Shown in pieces: positions 25,656-32,442 of a stretch of 64,000 bases of DNA. Made by a program: the position numbers and the translations under genes. The stretch covers positions 1-64,000 of the forward strand of contig CAZMGB010000005.1 of the NCBI GenBank assembly GCA_964565775.1. The letters are read 5' to 3'. The notes under the pieces are model-generated. The model saw nothing but the letters and a program-made list of their open reading frames with translations, was not told the origin of the DNA and made no database searches. The first letter of the stretch is position 1. Every line of letters begins with the position of its first letter. This DNA is from CAZMGB01 sp964565775 (GTDB lineage: Bacteria > Chloroflexota > Dehalococcoidia > DSTF01 > JALHUB01).

Positions 25656-26462
25656 ATGACACCCATGAGAGTTCCCCTGGCCCTCGTCGTCCTGGCTTCT
25701 CTGATTCTCGCCGCGTGTGGCGGAGGAGGCTCGGGCCTGCCCAACGCCAGCAGCATCCCCACGGCCACGCCGCCCGCCGAGTTCCCCAAGCCCATCATTA
25801 TTGGCGAAATGGCTCCCGCGGGCGAGCCCGAGACCTATGTCGTCGAGCCCGGCGATAGCCTCTACGCCATCGCCGAGAAGCTGGGCGTCGACCCGGATGA
25901 GATAGCCCGCCTCAACGACCTCGCCGACGTCAGCAGCCTTGAGGTAGGACAGGTGCTCAAGATCCCGGGGGCGCCGCCGGCGGTTCCCACAGAGCCCGGG
26001 TCGCTGCCCGCCGAGCAGCCGGCCACGCCGGCCGCTACGCCGACAGGCGAGGACACATATACCGTACAGTCCGGTGACAACGCCTCGGCCATCGCCGACG
26101 CCTGCGGCTTCACCCTCGACGAGCTCGCCGCGGCCAACGGCACCACCGCCGAAGGACTGCGCTCGCTCGAGGTTGGGCAGGTGCTCAGCCTGCCGGGGCC
26201 ATGCGTCGTCCCGGAGACGGCGCCGGAGGCCACACCGGAGACACCTGAGGTCGTACCGCCCACAGAAGCCGCGCCGCCCGAAGTCGCGCCGCCGCCTGAA
26301 GCCGCGACGGCTGAGGTCGCGCCGCCGACAGAAGCCGCGACGCCTGAGGTCGCACCCGAAACCCCGACGACGCCGCCCGAAGGCGTCGAACCGGCGCCCG
26401 AGGCCCCCACGCCGTCGCCCGAAGCGGCGACGACGGAGCCCACCCCCATGCCGGGCCAGTAG
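25656..26462 (+). CDS. LysM lipoprotein with long Pro/Glu/Thr tail
   Basis: A 268-residue surface lipoprotein. The signal ends at the lipobox LILAACGGGG. Two LysM modules follow, YVVEPGDSLYAIAEKLGVD..IARLNDL and YTVQSGDNASAIADACGFTLDELAAANG, each closed by SLEVGQVLKIPG/LSLPG; LysM binds peptidoglycan or related glycans. From about residue 190 on the sequence is a low-complexity repeat of PEVAPPTEAAT-like units, a wall-spanning linker. ATG 25656 has GAGG upstream; ATG 25665 is also possible. It belongs to the envelope cluster starting at 22752. Confidence 0.9.
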   Translation: MTPMRVPLALVVLASLILAACGGGGSGLPNASSIPTATPPAEFPKPIIIGEMAPAGEPETYVVEPGDSLYAIAEKLGVDPDEIARLNDLADVSSLEVGQVLKIPGAPPAVPTEPGSLPAEQPATPAATPTGEDTYTVQSGDNASAIADACGFTLDELAAANGTTAEGLRSLEVGQVLSLPGPCVVPETAPEATPETPEVVPPTEAAPPEVAPPPEAATAEVAPPTEAATPEVAPETPTTPPEGVEPAPEAPTPSPEAATTEPTPMPGQ

Positions 26463-26471
26463 GACACTTTC

Positions 26472-26500
26472 TTGCGCCGCCATGCCTCCTGTGCTAGCAT
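26472..26500 (+). promoter_or_regulatory. Promoter of the acyl-CoA carboxylase gene
   Basis: TTGCGC (26472-26477), 17 bases, and GTGC-TAGCAT with the -10 at 26495-26500. Transcription from about 26507 gives a structured leader of about 180 bases before ATG 26687. Confidence 0.5.
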
Positions 26501-26577
26501 GAGCGCACTGAAGCGTCAGGCGCTCTTAGAGCGAGACTGCGGCGGCTCCGCCGCTCCTGTCCACGAGAGTACTGCGG

Positions 26578-26620
26578 CCCGGCTCGGCGTAGCTAGATGC
26601 AGAGCCGGGTCGACTACGCC
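26578..26620 (+). promoter_or_regulatory. Competing stems in the carboxylase leader
   Basis: CCCGGCTC (26578-26585) is the exact complement of GAGCCGGG (26602-26609), and GGCGTAG (26586-26592) of CTACGCC (26614-26620). The two pairings interleave, and because no bases separate the first two strands both full stems can hardly form together. They may switch, or fold as a strained pseudoknot. Two small hairpins lie just upstream (26527-26555). No known riboswitch class fits. Confidence 0.4.
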
Positions 26621-26686
26621 GGGCGCAGTCGGGGCCGTCGGCACGGCAAGAACCGGAGCCCAGCGAGCGAGGGTGAAGCCAGCATC

Positions 26687-28237
26687 ATGGCCGGCCAGGA
26701 GAAGCTAGACCGCCTGCTCAAGCTGAAGGAAGAGGCGAAGCTGGGCGGCGGTCTCAAGCGCGTCGAGGCCCAGCACGCGCGCGGCAAGATGACCGCACGC
26801 GAGCGGCTGCATCTCCTGCTTGACGACGGCAGCTTCGAGGAGATCGACGCCCTCGCCGTCCACCGAGCGACTGACTTCGGCGTCGACAAGCAGCGCTTCC
26901 TGGGCGATGCCGTCGTCACGGGCTACGGCACCATCGACGGCCGCTGCGTCTTCGTCTTCGCTCAGGACTTCACCGTGTTCGGCGGCTCCCTTTCGGAGGT
27001 CGTGGGCGCCAAGATCTGCAAGATCATGGACCTCGCCGTCAAGACCGGCGGCCCCGTGATAGGCCTGAACGACGGCGGCGGAGCCCGCATCCAGGAGGGC
27101 GTTGCCAGTCTCGCCGCCTACGCCGACATCTTCCTGCGCAACACGCTCGTCTCGGGCGTCATCCCCCAGATCTCCGTGATCATGGGCCCCTGCGCCGGGG
27201 GCGCCGTATACTCGCCTGCCATCACCGACTTCATCTTCATGGTAGAGGGCAAGGCCCACATGTACATCACGGGCCCCGACGTCATCAAGGCGGTGACGGG
27301 CGAGGACGTGACGCACGAGGAGCTGGGCGGCGCGATGGCCCACGCCACGCGCAGCGGCGTCTGCCACTTCGCGGTGGAGGATGAGGAGCCATGCCTGGAG
27401 GAGGTGCGCCGCCTCGTGAGCTTCCTGCCCTTGAACAACGTCGAGGACCCGCCCCTGGTGGAGACAGGCGACGACCCACGCCGGCCCTCCGAGGACCTGC
27501 TGACGCTGGTGCCCGATGACACCAACAAGCCCTACGACATGCGCGAGGTCATCTATCGAGTCGTCGACAACGGCGACTTCATGGAGGTGCAGGCCCACTT
27601 CGCCCAGAACATGATCGTCGGATTCGCCCGCATGGCGGGCCGCACGGTAGGCTGCGTCGGCAACCAGCCGATCTATCTGGCGGGCGTCCTCGACATCGAC
27701 TCGTCCCGCAAGGCGGCCCGCTTCGTCCGCTTCTGCGACGCCTTCAACATCCCCATCGTCACCTTCGTCGACGTGCCCGGCTTTTTGCCCGGCACATCCC
27801 AGGAGTACGGCGGCATCATTACCCACGGTGCCAAGCTCGTCTATGCCTACTCGGAGGCGACGGTGCCCAAGGTCAGCGTCGTCACGCGCAAGGGCTACGG
27901 CGGCGCCTGGGACGCCATGGGCTCCAAGAACATGCGGGCCGACATCAACTACGCCTGGCCCTCGGCAGAGATCGCCGTCATGGGACCGGACGCAGCCGTG
28001 AACATCATCTTCCGCCAGCAGATCCAGAGGGCGGAGGACAAGGAGAAGACGCGGGAGGAGCTGGTGGAGGACTACAAGCAGCGCTTCGCCAGCCCCTACG
28101 TCGCCGCCTCACGCGGCTACATCGACGACGTGATCGACCCGCGGGAGACGCGCTGGAAGATCATCCGCGCCCTGGAGATGCTACGCGACAAGACGGACAC
28201 CAACCCCCCCAGGAAGCACGGCAACATCCCCCTGTAG
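26687..28237 (+). CDS. Acyl-CoA carboxylase carboxyltransferase (beta) subunit, PccB/MmdA type
   Basis: A 516-residue biotin-dependent carboxyltransferase with two crotonase-like halves. KMTARERLHLLLDDGSFEEID and LVETGDDPRRPSEDL are typical, as are the oxyanion-hole glycines in GGGARIQEGV / GPCAGGAVYSPAITD and in GYGGAWDAMGSKNM. EDVTHEELGGA lies before the linker. It would carboxylate propionyl- or acetyl-CoA, or decarboxylate methylmalonyl-CoA if part of a sodium pump; the biotin carboxylase and carrier subunits are not adjacent, so this is open. ATG 26687 is taken because it begins the conserved N-terminus; GAGGG lies some 13 bases upstream, which is loose. Confidence 0.9.
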   Translation: MAGQEKLDRLLKLKEEAKLGGGLKRVEAQHARGKMTARERLHLLLDDGSFEEIDALAVHRATDFGVDKQRFLGDAVVTGYGTIDGRCVFVFAQDFTVFGGSLSEVVGAKICKIMDLAVKTGGPVIGLNDGGGARIQEGVASLAAYADIFLRNTLVSGVIPQISVIMGPCAGGAVYSPAITDFIFMVEGKAHMYITGPDVIKAVTGEDVTHEELGGAMAHATRSGVCHFAVEDEEPCLEEVRRLVSFLPLNNVEDPPLVETGDDPRRPSEDLLTLVPDDTNKPYDMREVIYRVVDNGDFMEVQAHFAQNMIVGFARMAGRTVGCVGNQPIYLAGVLDIDSSRKAARFVRFCDAFNIPIVTFVDVPGFLPGTSQEYGGIITHGAKLVYAYSEATVPKVSVVTRKGYGGAWDAMGSKNMRADINYAWPSAEIAVMGPDAAVNIIFRQQIQRAEDKEKTREELVEDYKQRFASPYVAASRGYIDDVIDPRETRWKIIRALEMLRDKTDTNPPRKHGNIPL

Positions 28238-28400
28238 TGTGGAAGTTGGAAGTCGGAGGTTGGAAATGTAGGGGCGGTCTGCCGACCGCCCCAAAACTTG
28301 TGTGATTCGCCCCCGGGGCGGGGGCGCGACCCTCACCCCGCCGGGCCGGGCCCCCCTCTCCCGCTGGCGGGAGCGGGGCCAGGGGTGAGGGCCTCGTCTC
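28238..28400. repeat. Intergenic repeat region with two palindromes
   Basis: Between convergent genes. First comes a short tandem run of GGAAGTT-like heptamers (28241-28268). Next GGGGCGGTC (28271-28279) pairs with GACCGCCCC (28284-28292) around TGCC, then AAAACTTGT, which could terminate transcription. Last, a long imperfect palindrome at about 28326-28393 starts CCCTCACCCC and ends GGGGTGAGGG with a CTCCCGCTGGCGGGAG core, a form met as a dispersed intergenic repeat in many genomes. No coding potential. Confidence 0.65.
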
Positions 28401-29498
28401 TTACCTGACCCGCCGCCTCCTCGCGTACCACGCGGCCCCACCCAGCGTGATGACGGCTGCCGTAGCGGCGGCTGCAAGTGCCGCCAGGAGCCCCGCATTG
28501 CCGCCCGAGGAGCCCGGCGCCTCCAGCGGCGCACCCGCCGCCTCCGGGAGCTCAGCCAAGCCACCGACGCTCAAAAGCCGCTGCCAATCGGGCGAAGTGT
28601 CGTTCCCCGGGTCGTTGGTCAGGTTGATTAGGCCGGTGAAGTCAGCATTCATTACGTAGATCTCATAGTTGCCGTCACGGCTCGTGTAGAAGGCGATCTT
28701 GCTGCCGTCGGGCGAGAAGACTGGAGATGGGCTGTCGCCCCCTGCCGGGGGCCCGGTCAGGCCCCCCGAGCCGTCCGCGTTGATGAGGTAGGTCTGCGGC
28801 GGCGTTACGCCAGCCGTCCACCCGCTAAAGGCGAGCTTCTGGCCATCTGGGGACCAGTCGGGGCGAGCGGCGTTGAAAGGGAGGAGATTCGGCGGGAGCA
28901 GGGCCTGGCCCGTCCCGTCTGGGTTCATCGTATATAGCTGGTTGTCGCAGCATCCCGTGCTGTGATCGTAAGCGATCTTCGCGCCATCGGGGGACCAGGC
29001 AGGCCCATGTTCCCAGGCGGAGCTCGTCGTGAGCCGAGCCAGGCCGCTGCCGTCGGCGTTCATCGACCACACGTCGTGGTCCAGCCCCCCATTTACGCGG
29101 TTGCTTGAGAAGACAATCTTGGTGCCGTCTGGAGACCAGGCGGGGGACCAGTCCTCCGCTGCGTTGTTTGTCAAGTTGGTCTGTCCAGTGCCGTCGGCGT
29201 TCATAGCGTAGATTTCGGTGTTGCCGTCCCGCTGGCTCCGGAAGGCGATCCTGGTGCCATCAGGCGACCACGCGGGCTCGTCGTCCGCAAGCGCGTTGTT
29301 GGTGAGCCGCGTCACGCCGGTGCCGTCGGCGTTCATCACGTAGATCTCTGTGTTGCCGTCGCGGTCGCTTGTGAATGCGATCTTGCCGTTCACGCCAGGG
29401 AACGCGGCGTCAGCGGGCGCGCCGCCAGCCGCCATCCCGGCCACGGCGAGCAAGACGAGCAGCAAGAAGATGGTCCTAGCGATTCGCTTTGTTAGCAT
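28401..29498 (-). CDS. TolB-like beta-propeller surface protein with C-terminal anchor tail
   Basis: A 365-residue exported protein. A signal peptide (MLTKRIARTIFLLLVLLAVAGM..ADAAF) leads to six PD40/WD40-like blades, each with IAFTSDRDGNxEIYVMNADG and LTNN...PAWSPDGTK patterns, which fold as a TolB-type propeller. The C-terminus has ELPEAAGAPLEAPG, a Gly/Ala transmembrane stretch and AWYARRRRVR; the same tripartite tail ends the protein at 30711-31652. ATG 29498 has GGGAGGTG seven bases upstream. Transcription probably starts near 29753 and passes a leader with an attenuator-like hairpin. Ligand or partner is unknown. Confidence 0.85.
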   Translation of the reverse strand: MLTKRIARTIFLLLVLLAVAGMAAGGAPADAAFPGVNGKIAFTSDRDGNTEIYVMNADGTGVTRLTNNALADDEPAWSPDGTRIAFRSQRDGNTEIYAMNADGTGQTNLTNNAAEDWSPAWSPDGTKIVFSSNRVNGGLDHDVWSMNADGSGLARLTTSSAWEHGPAWSPDGAKIAYDHSTGCCDNQLYTMNPDGTGQALLPPNLLPFNAARPDWSPDGQKLAFSGWTAGVTPPQTYLINADGSGGLTGPPAGGDSPSPVFSPDGSKIAFYTSRDGNYEIYVMNADFTGLINLTNDPGNDTSPDWQRLLSVGGLAELPEAAGAPLEAPGSSGGNAGLLAALAAAATAAVITLGGAAWYARRRRVR

Positions 29499-29630
29499 CA
29501 CTGCACCTCCCAAGGAATAGAGATTGGCCGTCTCTGGGCCGGTCTATCGGTGGGTCACATTGCTTTCCAGCAGCCCGCCACCGACCTGCCGCAACCTATC
29601 GCCCGCCTCCGTGCTGGCAACTCCAAGATG

Positions 29631-29686
29631 AAAAGCCCCGACCCTTCCGTGGTCGGGGCCTCCCTGCTAAGCTGGACAGGCCGACC
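29631..29686 (-). promoter_or_regulatory. Attenuator-like switch in the beta-propeller gene leader
   Basis: On the minus strand GCCCCGACC (29659-29651) and GGTCGGGGC (29643-29635) form a 9-bp stem followed by TTTT (29634-29631), an intrinsic terminator. The same 29651-29661 stretch can instead pair with the upstream 29686-29678 (CCGACC plus AGG on the plus strand) in a 9-bp stem with a two-base bulge. The two are mutually exclusive, the layout of a transcription-attenuating riboswitch. Upstream (about 29710-29750) lies another GC stem. I cannot assign a ligand class. Confidence 0.5.
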
Positions 29687-29759
29687 CTGGCCGCGTCAGG
29701 GCTCGGTTTTCGGGGCCGCCGGTGCCACCAACGCCGGCGGTCCCTTTGTGTGCGGGCCT

Positions 29760-29788
29760 ACACTACTCCCGTCCCGATAAGGTGTCAA
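29760..29788 (-). promoter_or_regulatory. Promoter of the beta-propeller gene
   Basis: Minus strand TTGACA (29788-29783), 17 bases, TAGTGT (29765-29760). The transcript would carry a leader of about 255 bases before ATG 29498; the 315-base gap 29499-29813 is filled by this leader. Confidence 0.6.
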
Positions 29789-29813
29789 CAGGACGAGCCG
29801 CACCGTGGACGGC

Positions 29814-30683
29814 TCACCCTCCAGACGGGTACATAAGAAGGGTACTCCCAAACGACGGATCGGGGCCGACTTCTTCCATCGTCTGCTCGACTGCCTCCGC
29901 CGTCGGCAGGCCGTCAAGCGTCACCTTCTGGAGGAGCCTCTCGGTCGCCTCATCCGTGTGCACCGCCGACACCAGGTCGCTCCAGCCAACCACGGCTTTG
30001 GCGCCCTTCTGGAGGAACGCCTCGGCCATAGCCCTGCCTCTCGTCGTGTCGCAGCCCATGAGGACGATAGTCGCGCCGTCGAAGTTGCCCTTCATGCTGG
30101 ACGTGATGAAATCCGACCTTATGCCGAAATACACCTCTTTGGCACCCTCGTAGTAGCTGACCTTCACCAGACGGAGGTCGTTCTGCTCGTCGACGTGCTT
30201 GGTCCTGTCATACAGCTCGGAGGTGAAGAGGGACGCCTCGTCCGGCAACTTCGACGCCAGGACCTCCGGGCGCCGGGCGGCGTGCACCCGCATGATGAGC
30301 AGGTCATAGCCGTGGGTCGGAAGGTTCCGGTAGAAGTCCACGGTGACCTGCTCGCCCGGGTAGTAGTCGACGACGTAGCCGGCCTGCTCCAGCGTCTCCG
30401 TCGCAGCCTCGACGAAACCGGGGTTGGGAGACGTCAGGCTGAGCTGGTCGACGATGGCCGCTCTCGGCGGTCCGGACGGCCCGCCCGCGCGCAGGAGGAT
30501 GACCAGCGCGAGGACGCCGAGCAGGGCAACGACGACCGCAGCGGCACCGGCAAGGAAAATCCCTTTCCGCCGGCCGCCGCCGCGGTCGCCCGATCGGCCT
30601 TCTTTCGTCGGCCGCGCGCCCTCGGCCCCTCTGTGGGCCGCCGACTGGCCGGCGCGCCGCCTCGCTTTCTTGGCCCGACTCAC
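29814..30683 (-). CDS. Membrane-anchored protein with C25/CHAT-like Cys-His fold
   Basis: A 289-residue protein. A 40-residue very basic cytoplasmic start is followed by one transmembrane helix (about 41-65) and an outside domain. That domain opens AAIVDQLSLTSPNPGF, with GYVVDYYPGEQVTVDFYRNLP, then LLIMRVHAARR (His134) and ATIVLMGCDTTRG (Cys211), then KGAKAVVGWSDLVS. The order strand-His-strand-GC..-GA.AVVG resembles caspase-fold peptidases of the gingipain (C25) and CHAT groups, where His and Cys form the dyad. No name can be given with certainty. It lies 27 bases after the repeat-protein gene and between two proteins that share a tail. Confidence 0.65.
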   Translation of the reverse strand: MSRAKKARRRAGQSAAHRGAEGARPTKEGRSGDRGGGRRKGIFLAGAAAVVVALLGVLALVILLRAGGPSGPPRAAIVDQLSLTSPNPGFVEAATETLEQAGYVVDYYPGEQVTVDFYRNLPTHGYDLLIMRVHAARRPEVLASKLPDEASLFTSELYDRTKHVDEQNDLRLVKVSYYEGAKEVYFGIRSDFITSSMKGNFDGATIVLMGCDTTRGRAMAEAFLQKGAKAVVGWSDLVSAVHTDEATERLLQKVTLDGLPTAEAVEQTMEEVGPDPSFGSTLLMYPSGG

Positions 30684-30710
30684 ATCGAATGGCCTATGGC
30701 ATCGATATCT

Positions 30711-31652
30711 TTAGCGCAGCAGCCGCCTCCTAGCGTACCAGGCGCCGCCGCCGAGGGCGACGACCGCCGCGGCCAGGCCCGCAGCCAGACCGGCGTAGGC
30801 ACCCACCGGCCAGCCCGAGCCCTCTCCGGCCACGCCGGACGCCTCAGCCCCGGCCGGGGCGGGCAGCTCCTGGATGCCGCCGACGGCGGGGCTCTTCGCG
30901 GCCTCCACGCACAGCAGGTCGGCGCCCGCGGGCTCCACCTCCTTTGGTACCCCCGCGTCGAACTGGGTGAGCGTGTTCAGGAGCGGAATGGTCGTCGGAG
31001 GCGGGCTTATGGTGTAGCAGACGAGATGCGGGTCGTCCAGGCCTCCCCCAGGCTCGCCGGGGCCGCTCACGACGGTCTTCACGGTCGGCGCGCACAGCAG
31101 CACCGCCTTCCCCACTACCACGCCCGGCTCGGGCCCGAACTGCGTCTGCAGGTCGACCGTGGCATCGGGGTCATGCCCGCTGATGGCGTAGCACTTGTAG
31201 TGTGGGTCCGTGGGCAAAGGCGGTGGCGGTGGGTCGGGGTAGACCGCCTTCGTGACGGGCACGCACAGCTTCTGCGCCTGGCCGACGGCAACAGTCTGGG
31301 TACCGAACTGGTCCTCCAGTTGCACCGCAGCGTCGGGGTCATCCCCCACGATGTCGTAGCACCGGAGATGGGGGCCGTCCAGCGGCGGGCCGATGCCGTT
31401 CTTGAGGGCGGGCGCACACAACTCCATCGCTGGCCCGACCGTCACGAGCTCCTCCACCCCGAACTGAGTCTCGAGGTTGACCACGGTCCCCGGCGGATCT
31501 CCGGGGACGGTGGGCATGTAGCACTTGTAGTGCATGGGCGGCGGCTGGGCGGCTACCTGCCCACGGCCGTGGGGCAGCACGAGCACGGCGACAGCCAGCG
31601 CCATCCCAAACAGGACCAACCCACGCGCTCCGATACGTAACTTCCTTGTCAT
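30711..31652 (-). CDS. Cys-rich four-repeat surface protein with C-terminal anchor tail
   Basis: A 313-residue exported protein. After a signal peptide (LVLFGMALAVAVLVLP...VAAQ) come four repeats of about 50-60 residues, each HYKCYxxxG.DPxxxVxLxTQFG...VxVGxAxxLCAPxxK, with two Cys per repeat that may pair; the fourth is divergent. The end has GGIQELPAPAGAEASG, a Gly/Ala-rich transmembrane helix and GGGAWYARRRLLR, matching the tail of the protein at 28401-29498. ATG 31652 has AGGAGGTG directly upstream. The gene is followed closely by the C25/CHAT-like gene, suggesting a two-gene operon. Repeats of this type occur in surface proteins of other phyla without known role. Confidence 0.8.
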   Translation of the reverse strand: MTRKLRIGARGLVLFGMALAVAVLVLPHGRGQVAAQPPPMHYKCYMPTVPGDPPGTVVNLETQFGVEELVTVGPAMELCAPALKNGIGPPLDGPHLRCYDIVGDDPDAAVQLEDQFGTQTVAVGQAQKLCVPVTKAVYPDPPPPPLPTDPHYKCYAISGHDPDATVDLQTQFGPEPGVVVGKAVLLCAPTVKTVVSGPGEPGGGLDDPHLVCYTISPPPTTIPLLNTLTQFDAGVPKEVEPAGADLLCVEAAKSPAVGGIQELPAPAGAEASGVAGEGSGWPVGAYAGLAAGLAAAVVALGGGAWYARRRLLR

Positions 31653-32018
31653 GGCGCACCTCCTGATGCCGAATGCGGCAGCCAAGTATTGCGGGAGAAG
31701 CTCCCGAAGCGCCGCTGCGCCGGGGCAAGCCACCTACCCACGCGTCGTCGCCCTCGTGCCCCGACTCGTGTGCGAGGGCCCGCGCTCTTAGCCATGACCT
31801 TGAGAAGTACTGATATTGCCGCGAGACCACCTCCTTGCACCTGAATGCGCCGAAAAAGATGTTGAGACCGACCTGCCTCAGCAGGCCATGTCACTCCCTT
31901 TGCTCGAGGACGCTAGAGGATGCCCGTTCGTGCCATAGGACAGCCACCCTGTCCGCTTACGGGCGCACGGGACCGGCGGGGGATCACACTTGTGAGTAGT
32001 CAGCCACCAGACGCCATC
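31653..32018 (-). other. Long leader of the surface-protein operon, no gene seen
   Basis: About 365 bases between the promoter at 32019-32047 and ATG 31652. It has no convincing reading frame. A CCTGCTGAGGCAGG hairpin near 31865-31885 followed on the minus strand by TCTCAACATCTTTTT could act as a leader terminator. An AAAGGGA motif also appears in the leader of the beta-propeller gene. Confidence 0.4.
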
Positions 32019-32047
32019 TTTTTACATAGAATTCTACTTTTTGTCAA
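32019..32047 (-). promoter_or_regulatory. Promoter of the repeat-protein/C25-like operon
   Basis: Minus strand TTGACA (32047-32042), 17 bases, TAAAAA (32024-32019), inside the most AT-rich stretch of the window (about 32005-32065). Confidence 0.6.
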
Positions 32048-32168
32048 GCCCTTTTCCATGAAATTTTCGAGCATTTGTCGCGCGCCTTTCGGGCCGACCC
32101 GCCACCATGAACCTGCGGCCCAGCGCACGCCGTGTGAGCGTCGGCGGTTCGCCGTACGACGGCCGAAC

Positions 32169-32197
32169 TGGAAACCGGCCCTCGCCGGTTGTATAAT
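32169..32197 (+). promoter_or_regulatory. Promoter of the aconitase transcript
   Basis: A perfect TATAAT (32192-32197) with TGGAAA (32169-32174) 17 bases upstream. The transcript starts near 32204 and has a leader of about 240 bases. Confidence 0.6.
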
Positions 32198-32223
32198 GGG
32201 CTCGGCCCGCAATGCCTCAGCCC

Positions 32224-32418
32224 GGGCCCAACGGTCCGCCTCAGGCGGAAGTCGCGGGCGAGGCGGGGCAAGCCCTTCGGCTGATGCTTCGGTGAGGTCA
32301 GCCGAAGCGCTCAGGCCGAAGTCAACACCTCGTGACGAAAGGGCCCAAGTCATCTGCCAGAGGCAGCGGACCGCTCGGGCCCTTGTTACCGCTACCGAGA
32401 GCCTACGCCCGAGCGGTC
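32224..32418 (+). promoter_or_regulatory. Structured aconitase leader with mutually exclusive stems
   Basis: Segment A (32224-32239, GGGCCC-AA-CGGTCCGC) pairs with segment B (32366-32382, GCGGACCG-CTC-GGGCCC) over 14 bp. B also pairs perfectly over 11 bp with segment C: GACCGCTCGGG at 32369-32379 against CCCGAGCGGTC at 32408-32418. B cannot do both. Between A and B stands a perfect 10-bp hairpin, CTTCGGCTGA (32275-32284) with TCAGCCGAAG (32298-32307). C ends 12 bases before the AAGGAGG ribosome site at 32430-32436, so the choice of pairing could control translation or transcription. No known class recognised. Confidence 0.5.
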
Positions 32419-32442
32419 GCCCCGGCGACAAGGAGGCTTGGG

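Noticed and set aside
29700..29750. T-box-like GGTGGCACCG in the leader of the beta-propeller gene
   Set aside because: The downstream gene is not an amino-acid gene, the AGGGTGGNACCGCG core is not fully matched, and the terminator is about 80 bases away rather than adjacent.
29805..31640. A 611-codon plus-strand open frame antisense to the surface-protein genes
   Set aside because: Same GC-driven shadow effect; the minus-strand genes have signal peptides, repeats and ribosome sites.
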